12,039 nt of DNA from Leptolyngbya sp. SIO4C1 (GCA_010671975.1 JAAHIA010000114.1:1-12039); one strand, 5' to 3'; counted from the first letter of the stretch, positions 5,992 through 12,039 are shown. A program made the numbers and translations. The notes: generated from the sequence alone by a model not told the origin.

Positions 5992-7308
5992 ATGGTTGTC
6001 AGTCGAGGGAAAAACCCTAGCGCGCAGGAAACCTTTTTGCAGATGGCTCAGGCTGCAGGCTTACGCAGCCGCCTCTTGGTGACGCTGGGACTGCTGGTGT
6101 TGGTAAGGCTGGGGATGTATATTCCCGTGCCGGGTATCGATCGCGCTGCTTTTTCTCAAGAAGTTCAAGGCGGTGGCGTGCTGGGCTTTTTAGATATCTT
6201 TGTGGGCGGTGGCCTATCGCTGCTGGGTATCTTTGCGCTGGGCATCTTACCCTTCATCAACGCATCGATTATTATGCAGCTGCTAACCGCAGCCATTCCG
6301 CAGCTCGAAGACCTGCAGAAGAATGAAGGTGAAGCCGGTCGTCGTAAGATTTCTCAGATTACGCGCTACGTCGCCCTGGGCTGGGCCATTTTACAGAGCA
6401 CGCTGCTATCCAGCTTTTTGCTGATGCCGTTCGCTGAAAATCCCGGCTTGCCGTTTGTGATCCAAACGGTGATCACGCTGACGGCCGGCTCTATGTTTGT
6501 CATGTGGGTGGGCGAGCTGATCACCGAGCGCGGCGTGGGTAACGGCGCTTCGCTGCTGATTTTTCTCAACATTGTGTCGACGCTGCCTCGCCTGCTCGGA
6601 CAGACGATTGACCTAGCTCAGACCGGTAGCCGAGAGACCGTCGGCGGCATTATCATTCTTAGCCTGGTCTTTCTGGCCATGATTGTCGGCATCGTGTTTG
6701 TGCAAGAAGGCACCCGACGCATCCCGATTGTGTCAGCTCGACGGCAGGTGGGGCGCAAGCTTTACCTAGAAAAAAGCAACTATCTGCCCCTGCGACTGAA
6801 TCAAGGCGGCGTCATGCCGATTATTTTTGCATCGGCCGTTTTAGTGCTGCCGCTGCAGGCTGCGCCCTCCATTGCGAACGCATTTTCCAGTCCTGGCATT
6901 GCAGAATTTGTGGCCAGGTATTTTCGGCCGACCTCGGTGCTCTACAACGTGCTCTACCTGCTGATGATTTTATTCTTCAGCTATTTCTATGCTTCTTTGG
7001 TAGTCAATCCAGAAGATATGTCGCGCAACCTGAAAAAGATGGGCGCTAGCATTCCGGGCATTCGACCGGGTAAGGCAACCAGCGACTATATCGGTCGGGT
7101 ACTGAATCGGCTAACTTTCCTAGGCGCTATCTTCTTAAGCCTAGTGGCGGTCGTGCCTAGTTTGGTTGAGAGCGCCACTCGGGTGCAGACATTTCAGGGT
7201 TTGGGAGCAACGTCGCTGCTCATTCTGGTGGGTGTGGCAATCGACACCGCCAAGCAGATTCAGACCTATGTGATTTCCCAAAGATACGAAGGGATGGTGA
7301 AACAATAG
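5992..7308 (+). CDS. secY: Protein translocase channel subunit SecY
   Basis: SecY is the channel of the Sec translocon. In cyanobacteria it serves protein export and insertion at plasma and thylakoid membranes, with SecE and SecG. The 438-residue product has about ten hydrophobic segments: roughly residues 26-46, 75-98, 122-146, 155-174, 183-203, 216-237, 272-292, 315-338, 373-392 and 403-420. The plug and second-segment region FVGGGLSLLGIFALGILPFINASI lies at about 70-93. NEGEAGRRKISQITRY is at 111-126 and ELITERGVGNGASLLIF at about 175-191. The cytosolic loop GIRPGK at about 356-361 contains the Arg that corresponds to the invariant E. coli R357. Length is normal. The TAG stop overlaps the adk GTG start by one base. 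Confidence 0.98.
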   Translation: MVVSRGKNPSAQETFLQMAQAAGLRSRLLVTLGLLVLVRLGMYIPVPGIDRAAFSQEVQGGGVLGFLDIFVGGGLSLLGIFALGILPFINASIIMQLLTAAIPQLEDLQKNEGEAGRRKISQITRYVALGWAILQSTLLSSFLLMPFAENPGLPFVIQTVITLTAGSMFVMWVGELITERGVGNGASLLIFLNIVSTLPRLLGQTIDLAQTGSRETVGGIIILSLVFLAMIVGIVFVQEGTRRIPIVSARRQVGRKLYLEKSNYLPLRLNQGGVMPIIFASAVLVLPLQAAPSIANAFSSPGIAEFVARYFRPTSVLYNVLYLLMILFFSYFYASLVVNPEDMSRNLKKMGASIPGIRPGKATSDYIGRVLNRLTFLGAIFLSLVAVVPSLVESATRVQTFQGLGATSLLILVGVAIDTAKQIQTYVISQRYEGMVKQ

Positions 7309-7862
7309 TGACTCGACTGATCTTTCTAGGCGCGCCCGGCGCGGGCAAGGGCACTCAGGCGCAGAGACTGTCTGCTGAGTCTCAGGTGCCCCATATCTCA
7401 ACTGGGGATATTTTGAGAACAGCCGTTGCGAAGCAGACGGACCTAGGAAAAAAGGCCGCACACTATATGAATGCTGGTGAGCTGGTGCCAGACGATTTGA
7501 TTTTAGACCTGATTCGAGAGCGCCTAGGGCAGGCAGATGCCACCAACGGCTGGATTTTGGACGGATTTCCAAGAAACGTGTCGCAGGCCAATTTCTTAGA
7601 CGGTCTGCTGGAGGAGATTCAGCAGCCCTGTGACTTTGTTCTCAATCTGGATGTGCCGGATGAAGTCTTGGTGACTCGGCTGCTCAGTCGCGGGCGACAG
7701 GATGATACCGAAGCGGTGATTCGCAATCGGCTGGCAGTTTACCGAGAGCAGACCGAGCCGCTGATTGATTTCTATCGCGGTCGGCAGCAGCTCGTCTCAG
7801 TTAACGGCAATCAGCCTATGGACGCTGTGACAGCGGAGCTCAAGCGCGTAATTGCGGCTTAG
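7308..7862 (+). CDS. adk: Adenylate kinase, short form
   Basis: Adenylate kinase interconverts ATP plus AMP and two ADP in the cytosol. The start is GTG at 7308, sharing a base with the secY stop, which points to translational coupling. The P-loop is GAPGAGKGT at residues 8-16. The AMP-binding part includes STGDILR (about 31-37), and DGFPRN is at 85-90. After LLSRGRQDD (about 125-133) the frame runs straight to AVIRNRLAVYREQTEPLIDFY, so the long zinc-binding LID insert is missing. At 184 residues this is the short-LID form common in cyanobacteria. It sits between secY and infA as in many bacteria. Confidence 0.97.
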   Translation: MTRLIFLGAPGAGKGTQAQRLSAESQVPHISTGDILRTAVAKQTDLGKKAAHYMNAGELVPDDLILDLIRERLGQADATNGWILDGFPRNVSQANFLDGLLEEIQQPCDFVLNLDVPDEVLVTRLLSRGRQDDTEAVIRNRLAVYREQTEPLIDFYRGRQQLVSVNGNQPMDAVTAELKRVIAA

Positions 7863-7928
7863 TCCGTAAGCGCGCGTCGGTTTTACAGCTGTTTGTTAAG
7901 CTTAGAGAGGTGGAGATAGGCATCTAGC

Positions 7929-7955
7929 ATGTCTGTCTCGTTTTTGCTGATTTGA
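7929..7955 (+). CDS. Possible 8-codon leader ORF upstream of infA
   Basis: ATG at 7929 opens a frame reading MSVSFLLI and stopping at TGA 7953-7955. A purine-rich stretch (GAGAGGTGGAG, about 7906-7916) lies 12 bases upstream. The stop codon overlaps the GAGGA (7954-7958) that is the infA ribosome binding site, so a terminating ribosome would be placed on the infA initiation region. This could couple or regulate infA, whose own start is the weak codon TTG. The frame is very short and may be chance. Confidence 0.25.
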   Translation: MSVSFLLI

Positions 7956-7958
7956 GGA
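7954..7958 (+). promoter_or_regulatory. Ribosome binding site that fixes the infA TTG start
   Basis: GAGGA lies eight bases before the TTG at 7967. The other in-frame TTG at 7952 overlaps this site itself and would add five unconserved residues (RNDCL). The spacing therefore supports 7967 as the real infA start. Confidence 0.75.
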
Positions 7959-7966
7959 ACGACTGC

Positions 7967-8194
7967 TTGTCTAAACAAGATTTAATTGAAATGGAAGGCA
8001 CGGTGACTGAGTCTTTGCCGAACGCCATGTTCCGGGTTGACTTAGACAATGGCTTTAACGTGCTAGCCCATATTTCGGGCAAGATTCGCCGCAACTACAT
8101 TAAAATTTTGCCGGGCGATCGCGTCAAAGTTGAGCTCACGCCTTACGATTTGACCAAAGGTCGAATTACCTATCGCCTGCGCAACAAAAAGTAA
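7967..8194 (+). CDS. infA: Translation initiation factor IF-1
   Basis: IF-1 is an S1-like OB-fold protein that binds the A site of the small subunit during initiation. Starting at TTG 7967 gives MSKQDLIEMEGTVTESLPNAMF, the conserved N-terminus, and 75 residues, close to the usual length. The frame extends upstream to another TTG at 7952, but those residues do not resemble IF-1. The internal ATG at 7991 would remove conserved sequence. RNA-binding OB-fold sequence continues through HISGKIRRNYIKILPGDRVKVELTPYDLTKGRITYRLR. A HIP1 octamer is at 8115-8122. It is the last gene of the operon here; rpmJ does not follow. Confidence 0.97.
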   Translation: MSKQDLIEMEGTVTESLPNAMFRVDLDNGFNVLAHISGKIRRNYIKILPGDRVKVELTPYDLTKGRITYRLRNKK

Positions 8195-8225
8195 CTGCCG
8201 AAAGGCGCTATTAGGGGCTGCTGGG

Positions 8226-9275
8226 CTAAGCGTCATCAAAAATGGCATCTAGAATAGGGGCTGCGCCAAACCGAATAGCATCCGTACAGGGCAGCGACGT
8301 TTCTTGGGAAATGCGATCAATCGCTGCTTTTGCTGCTGCCTGACTGGCGCCATAGGTGTTGAGCGCGATCGCAACAATTCGAGCTGGTAAAAAAGTACCG
8401 CCAGCGCTGGCAAGGGTCTCATAAATTTTAATCACTTCAGCTAGGGGCGGAATCTTAAAAGCTGGGAAATGTTGGATGTGGGTCAGACTGAGCTTGTGAA
8501 CTAGCACCAAGTGAGTGGGCTGCGCCCCTCTCAGCAGCGGTAGCACTGCGGTAGAGGCAGGGTTCATCAACGAGCCCTGCCCTTCTACATGCAGGACGTC
8601 ACAGTCGCTGCCCTGCTGCATGACTGCCTGTTCCACCGCGCCGGCGGCGAAATCGAGGCGAACGGCGTCGAGCGCAACCCCTGCTTCGCCCAGCATCAGG
8701 GCCGTTTGCCCGGTTGCGATTAGCTTAGAGCGATAGCCTCGCTGCTGGCTAACCCGATTGAGCTCCAGGCTGGTCGACATTTTCCCCACTGCCATGTCGG
8801 TCCCGACCGTGAGCACGCGACGGCAGGTTAGCGACTGGGCTTTGCCAGAGCCAACCGTCAGCCCTGGCGGCTCTTGGCGCATATCCCAAATCCACTGGTC
8901 GGGCTGCAGCTGCGCCGTCAGGTCAGGATCGGCGTTCATCTGAGTGTGCAGCCCGTTCATAATGCACAGCCCGGCTGCCACGGCTGTCTTCACCTCGGCA
9001 TACCAAGGCGCAGGCAAAGCACCGCCAGAAGGCGCAATGCCAATCGCCAGCACGTCTGGCTGATAGGCCAGCGCTGCCGCGACTGATGCAACCACCGGGA
9101 CTTCTCGGTCAATACCGGTTTTTTCACTGACTGAAGCGCCTGGGCAGGTTTCGTCGATCACCGCCACAATGGGATTTTGACTGTAGCGCAGCAGCGAAAT
9201 GCCGGTTTTACCTTTAGCGCCGGTCAGGCCGCTGTGAAGCAGAATAGCAATGCGATGGTTAGGGGTAAGCTGCAT
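8226..9275 (-). CDS. DUF1611 P-loop protein, DgcN-like (probable D-glutamate N-acetyltransferase)
   Basis: This 349-residue protein belongs to the DUF1611 family. An N-terminal Rossmann-like domain (about residues 1-150) is followed by a P-loop domain. The nucleotide-binding loop VGTDMAVGKMSTSLEL at about 157-172 matches the family form GTDxxVGKM[ST]T, in which Met follows the Lys of the Walker A. Further blocks are IATGQTALMLGEAGVALDAVRLDF at about 186-209 and HVEGQGSLMNPAS at about 229-241. The ATG is at 9275. It lies 56 bases downstream of an epimerase-like gene on the same strand. The same pair, DgcN with DgcA, has been described in marine proteobacteria: DgcN N-acetylates D-glutamate and DgcA racemises the product. 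Family membership is strong, but the reaction in this organism is inferred. It converges on infA with 31 bases between stops. Confidence 0.85.
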   Translation of the reverse strand: MQLTPNHRIAILLHSGLTGAKGKTGISLLRYSQNPIVAVIDETCPGASVSEKTGIDREVPVVASVAAALAYQPDVLAIGIAPSGGALPAPWYAEVKTAVAAGLCIMNGLHTQMNADPDLTAQLQPDQWIWDMRQEPPGLTVGSGKAQSLTCRRVLTVGTDMAVGKMSTSLELNRVSQQRGYRSKLIATGQTALMLGEAGVALDAVRLDFAAGAVEQAVMQQGSDCDVLHVEGQGSLMNPASTAVLPLLRGAQPTHLVLVHKLSLTHIQHFPAFKIPPLAEVIKIYETLASAGGTFLPARIVAIALNTYGASQAAAKAAIDRISQETSLPCTDAIRFGAAPILDAIFDDA

Positions 9276-9289
9276 GGGTAAGCTCTATC

Positions 9290-9330
9290 GGAAAGCACAA
9301 GGAAAGCACACAGGAAAAGCGCAAATTTGC
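9290..9330. repeat. Short direct repeats and a 10-base palindrome between the two minus-strand genes
   Basis: GGAAAGCACA occurs at 9290-9299 and again at 9301-9310, and a degenerate third unit (GGAAAAGCGCA) starts at 9313. The palindrome GCAAATTTGC follows at 9321-9330, directly next to the stop codon of the epimerase-like gene. All this fills most of the 56-base spacer. It may be slippage sequence, or a small intercistronic regulatory or processing site; nothing specific is recognised. Confidence 0.5.
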
Positions 9331-9331
9331 T

Positions 9332-10387
9332 TTAGCCGCTGGCGGTGTGGGTCACCCCTAGCCCCGCCTTAGCGCTTGGAATCAGACAGCCCGCCTGCAA
9401 ACGGGCGCCGAAAAACGGGTCGTCTTTGAGATTTAGGTGGCTGTCAAGATCGAGGTGGTCAGCCAGCGGCGAGAGCTGAGCCAGCGCCGTATTGGCGATC
9501 GCACTGTCTGAGTAGCAGCCAAACATCACCTGCAGCCCGCAGGCCCGTGCAGTCTCAATCATCCGCCGCGCTTCGCTGAGGCCGCCCGCCTTCATCAGCT
9601 TGATATTGACGCCGTCGGCATAGCCAGCCAGCGTCGGAATATCGTGGCTGGTAAAGCAGCTTTCATCCAAGAAGACAGGCAGGCGCGATCGCAGCTTGCC
9701 CAAGCTGACTTCTTCACCTCTGGCCAGCGGCTGCTCCAAATAAATCACGCCGCGCTCGGCTAGCCAGTCGGCCATTGCGATCGCGTCGCTGAGCGACCAG
9801 CCGCCGTTGGCATCGATACTCACCTTAGCGCCTGACGGTATCTGCGACTGTAGGGCCGTAAACATAGCCCGATCGACGGCAATGCCAGCCGGGCTGCCCA
9901 GCTTGATTTTGACCGAGCGCACGCTCAGCTGGCGGCACCACTGCCGCAGGCGATCGCAGGCCCCCGCTGGTGAATTAATTCCCACGGTGACCGCCGTAGG
10001 GCCAATGCGGGCTAAATCGAGTCCCCACAGCTGCCAGAGCGGCAGGCCAACCTGCTGACCGAGCCAGTCCCACAGTGCGGTATCTACAGCAGCGCGAGCG
10101 GCGGAGCAGGGCTGCAGGTCGTCTAAAACAGCCTCAACGGCCTGTCTTTCCAGCGGATGATAGGGAATCAGTGCCTTTGCAAGACGGTCAAGATCGGCCG
10201 TAATGGCCTCGGCTGTTTGCGTCATCTCGCCGATTGAGAATGGCGAAGCCTCGCCCCAGCCCATAACTGGGTCAGCCGGCTCGGTCTGTATCTGCACCCA
10301 GAGGTTGGTTGAGCTAGCCGTGGTACCTCGGCTGATAGTGAGCGGCACTTTTTTATGAACCGTAAAGGGGCGACTGCTTAAATGCAC
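9332..10387 (-). CDS. Enolase-superfamily dipeptide epimerase, DgcA-like
   Basis: The 351-residue protein is a member of the muconate-lactonising/dipeptide-epimerase branch of the enolase superfamily. Its N-terminal capping domain contains FTVHKKVPLTISRGTTASSTN and GWGEASPF (about 43-50). The barrel carries the catalytic K-I-K at 160-162 and metal ligands D192 (SIDANGGW), E218 (YLEQP) and D241 (FLDES). The second base is K266 (NIKLMKAGG). The last strand reads FGCYSDS at about 289-295. Substrates in this group include L-Ala-D/L-Glu. The DUF1611 neighbour makes N-acetyl-D-glutamate racemisation (DgcA role) an equal or better candidate. The start is GTG at 10387, the first possible start after an in-frame stop; no clear ribosome binding site is seen. 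Stop TAA is at 9332-9334. Confidence 0.88.
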   Translation of the reverse strand: MHLSSRPFTVHKKVPLTISRGTTASSTNLWVQIQTEPADPVMGWGEASPFSIGEMTQTAEAITADLDRLAKALIPYHPLERQAVEAVLDDLQPCSAARAAVDTALWDWLGQQVGLPLWQLWGLDLARIGPTAVTVGINSPAGACDRLRQWCRQLSVRSVKIKLGSPAGIAVDRAMFTALQSQIPSGAKVSIDANGGWSLSDAIAMADWLAERGVIYLEQPLARGEEVSLGKLRSRLPVFLDESCFTSHDIPTLAGYADGVNIKLMKAGGLSEARRMIETARACGLQVMFGCYSDSAIANTALAQLSPLADHLDLDSHLNLKDDPFFGARLQAGCLIPSAKAGLGVTHTASG

Positions 10388-10573
10388 GGCTGAAGATTTT
10401 TTTCATATTATTGCGGCAAACTCTCGAAAAAACTGCCGCTAAGTTAGTACATTAGCAATCTCTAACAAACTGCTGTCCGGAGCGCGACTATAGATTGACC
10501 AGATTGGCCCCTGCGCGCCGGTCAGAACCAGGTGGTCGAGTAGGCCAAGCATCGAAAAAAACTGTGGCTAAAA
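10388..10573 (-). other. Intergenic region between the VWA gene and the epimerase gene
   Basis: This 186-base region should hold the end of the VWA transcript and the start of the epimerase transcript, both on the minus strand. A TAATAT on the minus strand (10405-10410) is a fair -10 candidate, but no good -35 lies at the right distance. Inverted repeats present are GCGGCA/TGCCGC (10413-10418, 10434-10439), GTTAG/CTAAC (10443-10447, 10462-10466) and TTGGCC/GGCCAA (10504-10509, 10543-10548). AGATTGACC (10492-10500) is repeated in tandem with one change as AGATTGGCC (10501-10509). No gene or convincing intrinsic terminator was seen. Confidence 0.5.
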
Positions 10574-11812
10574 CTATCGCAAAGACGTCTTAGAAACAAT
10601 TTGGGTTTGCTTGCGATCGCGCTCTGAGAGCGTCTTGCCTAGCTGCAGCTGCGTCGCATTCGCCTGTAAGACTGTCGCTGCTTTAGTATCGCCCATTTGC
10701 AGAGCCGTTTGGGCTGCCGACTGCAGCATGGTTGCTGCGCCTTGGCGATCGCCGGCCTGCAGCTTCGTCTCTGCAATCTTCGTCTGCCGATATTTGGCCA
10801 GCATGAGAATATGCTGCTGCACCTGCGGGTTAGGCTTGGGCTGGTAGCGCGCCTGAGCGCAGATCTCTACCGTCAGCCGCTCTGACATTAGCCCGGTGGC
10901 TGCCTGCGACGGGGCGTCGTACTGCACCTGAATCGAGGCAATCGGATGGATGCCCTCTGGCAGCTGCGAAATGTATAGATTGACCAGTACCACGCGCGGC
11001 GTATCCACCATCAGGTCGCCTAGCCGCACCATTACCTGCTCAGCGCTGCGCTGCAGGTCTAACTCTACGACCTCAGGCTTAACCTGCGCAATGGGCTTGA
11101 GCTCCGCCAGGCGGCTCTGTGGCGATAGTGTCAGCTTCAGATAGGCACTGGTCAATGCCACGGTCTGAATGCGGCTAAACAGCCGGCTAAACTGCGCGAT
11201 CGCGGCGTCTGGCTGCTGAATGTAGCTGAGGCTGCCGCCGCCCGCATCGGCAATCTTTTCAATCACGTCCTGGTTCCAGTGGTCGCCAAAGCCCAGCGTA
11301 CTCACCGTGAGGCCGTAGTCTGTTGCCAGCTGCGCCAGCTTCAAGCAGCGATCGTCATCCCCATGCTCGTTTTCGCCATCGGTGAGCAAGAAAATCTGTG
11401 AAATAGCATCCTGCTTTCCCTTAGCCACTTCTTCAATCCCAAGCTTTAGCCCCTCGTCGATGGCCGTACCGCCCCCGGCCCGCAAGCTGTCGATCTGAAG
11501 TTTGGCACCGTTTGGATCCAGCATTGGCTGGTTGCTAATTAGCACCTCGGCGCGGTGGTCAAACACCACCACAGAAAGCCGATCTTGAGCAGAGAGCCGA
11601 TCCACTAAGCGATGAGCCGCCGCTTTCACTGTCTGCATCGGCGCCCCCCCCATCGAACCGCTGCGGTCAAGCACCAGGCATAGGTTGAGCGGCGCGGGCT
11701 GAGCGTTTGTCTGTGGGACGGCCGACAGTGCGATCGCCAGCTGCCGCTGACTGCTGGTCTGCTCGGCATCTAAGGCAGCATCGCTCAGAATCCATTGCAA
11801 GTTTACGCTCAT
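10574..11812 (-). CDS. von Willebrand factor A domain protein
   Basis: The 412-residue protein contains a VWA domain at about residues 42-220 with a complete MIDAS metal-binding site: D-R-S-G-S-M at 49-54, T116 in AGGGTAIDEG, and D145 in LLTDGE. VWA domains bind protein partners through a divalent cation. There is no signal peptide or membrane segment, so it is probably cytosolic. After a beta-rich middle part, the C-terminal 80 residues are helical and Ala/Gln-rich, including AGDRQGAATMLQSAAQTALQMGDTKAATV-type sequence. This architecture recurs in cyanobacterial VWA proteins of unknown function. The ATG at 11812 has AAGAGGG on the minus strand (11819-11825) six bases upstream. It is divergent from clpR. 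The partner and process cannot be told from the sequence. Confidence 0.9.
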   Translation of the reverse strand: MSVNLQWILSDAALDAEQTSSQRQLAIALSAVPQTNAQPAPLNLCLVLDRSGSMGGAPMQTVKAAAHRLVDRLSAQDRLSVVVFDHRAEVLISNQPMLDPNGAKLQIDSLRAGGGTAIDEGLKLGIEEVAKGKQDAISQIFLLTDGENEHGDDDRCLKLAQLATDYGLTVSTLGFGDHWNQDVIEKIADAGGGSLSYIQQPDAAIAQFSRLFSRIQTVALTSAYLKLTLSPQSRLAELKPIAQVKPEVVELDLQRSAEQVMVRLGDLMVDTPRVVLVNLYISQLPEGIHPIASIQVQYDAPSQAATGLMSERLTVEICAQARYQPKPNPQVQQHILMLAKYRQTKIAETKLQAGDRQGAATMLQSAAQTALQMGDTKAATVLQANATQLQLGKTLSERDRKQTQIVSKTSLR

Positions 11813-11949
11813 CGCTCGCCCTCTTCTATCTGTAGAACTGTGCGCTCAGCTCTTCCGAGTAGGGTTATCCCCCAAAGCCTTGGGCAACCGGCAAGTTCAC
11901 ACCGAGTTACACTATTTAGACAGCGTGAAATCATACAGGGCAAAGGTAT
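11813..11949. promoter_or_regulatory. Divergent intergenic region between the VWA gene and clpR
   Basis: Promoters for both genes should lie in these 137 bases. A compound hairpin is possible: CCCAA (11871-11875) with TTGGG (11880-11884), and GGTT (11863-11866) with AACC (11886-11889) around it. For the plus strand, TACACT (11908-11913) is a fair -10 candidate, about 37 bases before the clpR ATG, but no convincing -35 was found. The VWA ribosome binding site is at 11819-11825. No small gene was seen. Confidence 0.45.
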
Positions 11950-12039
11950 ATGAGCTCGAATATCAAGGCCGTACAGGCCCCTTACTATGGCGATGCGGCT
12001 TATCGCACACCGCCACCTGACCTACAATCACAGATCGGG
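11950..12039 (+). CDS. clpR: ATP-dependent Clp protease proteolytic subunit-like protein ClpR, 5' end
   Basis: The frame opens with ATG at 11950 and stays open through the last base, giving 30 residues. The stretch VQAPYYGDAAYRTPPPDL closely resembles the N-terminus of cyanobacterial ClpR, in which a P-Y-Y-G-D motif followed by Y-R-T-P-P-P-D-L precedes the Clp protease fold. ClpR is the inactive partner of ClpP3 in the essential mixed Clp core and lacks the full catalytic triad, but that part of the gene is not in the window. Purine-rich CAGGG (11936-11940) lies nine bases before the ATG. The assignment rests on a short but distinctive N-terminus. Confidence 0.75.
   Translation, partial: MSSNIKAVQAPYYGDAAYRTPPPDLQSQIG

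Larger units (their letters stand above)
1927..11737. repeat. Thirteen HIP1 octamers (GCGATCGC) dispersed through the window
   Basis: Exact GCGATCGC copies start at 1927, 4663, 5689, 8115, 8365, 9495, 9685, 9777, 9950, 10613, 10745, 11196 and 11730. HIP1 is a highly over-represented palindrome in many cyanobacterial genomes, so it supports the taxonomic reading. All copies lie inside genes. Four fall in the 8.2-kb ribosomal part and nine in the remaining 3.8 kb. Confidence 0.9.

Noticed and set aside
7141..7572. 143-residue minus-strand ORF across the secY/adk junction
   Set aside because: It lies entirely antisense to two conserved genes, and its sequence is low-complexity and unlike known proteins.
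7952..7966. Upstream TTG start that would add five residues to IF-1
   Set aside because: The added residues are not conserved, and this TTG overlaps the ribosome binding site that serves the TTG at 7967.
8197..8206. GCC-GAAA-GGC mini-hairpin after infA as a terminator
   Set aside because: It has only three G-C pairs and no T run follows, so it is too weak to call.
10353..10406. 17-codon minus-strand frame (MKKIFSRAF...) overlapping the epimerase start
   Set aside because: It has no ribosome binding site, its ATG lies inside the candidate -10 sequence, and it is out of frame with the conserved epimerase.

Overview
The window is cyanobacterial. It carries the S10/spc ribosomal-protein cluster in the cyanobacterial arrangement, with no rpsN between rplE and rpsH and no rpmD between rpsE and rplO. 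It also has thirteen copies of the cyanobacterial HIP1 octamer GCGATCGC, and its right edge opens into a gene whose N-terminus looks like cyanobacterial ClpR. Genus and species cannot be named from the sequence alone.

Positions 1-8194, plus strand, form one long co-directional operon. In order it holds rplV (truncated by the window edge), rpsC, rplP, rpmC, rpsQ, rplN, rplX, rplE, rpsH, rplF, rplR, rpsE, rplO, secY, adk and infA. Most junctions are short: rplN/rplX and secY/adk each overlap by one base. Larger gaps lie before rplE, rplF, rplO, secY and infA, and most of these contain inverted repeats or very short ORFs that could act in translational control. Three genes use non-ATG starts: rpsC and adk (GTG) and infA (TTG). 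The genes supply large- and small-subunit ribosomal proteins, the SecY translocon channel, adenylate kinase and initiation factor IF-1. The usual continuation after infA (rpmJ, rpsM, rpsK, rpoA, rplQ) is absent, and a convergent gene begins 31 bases later.

Positions 8226-10387, minus strand, hold an enolase-superfamily dipeptide-epimerase-like gene followed by a DUF1611 P-loop gene. This pair matches the DgcA/DgcN arrangement described for D-glutamate catabolism in marine proteobacteria. A role here in D-glutamate or murein-peptide metabolism is inferred.

Positions 10574-11812, minus strand, encode a soluble von Willebrand factor A protein with a complete MIDAS metal site. A 137-base divergent intergenic region separates it from the start of a probable clpR gene at 11950, which runs off the right edge.

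The first 39 bases form a nearly perfect hairpin that replaces a normally conserved piece of L22. This looks more like a fold-back artefact at a sequence end than biology. No tRNA, rRNA, CRISPR array, insertion sequence or prophage gene was seen, and no gene-free stretch exceeds 300 bases.
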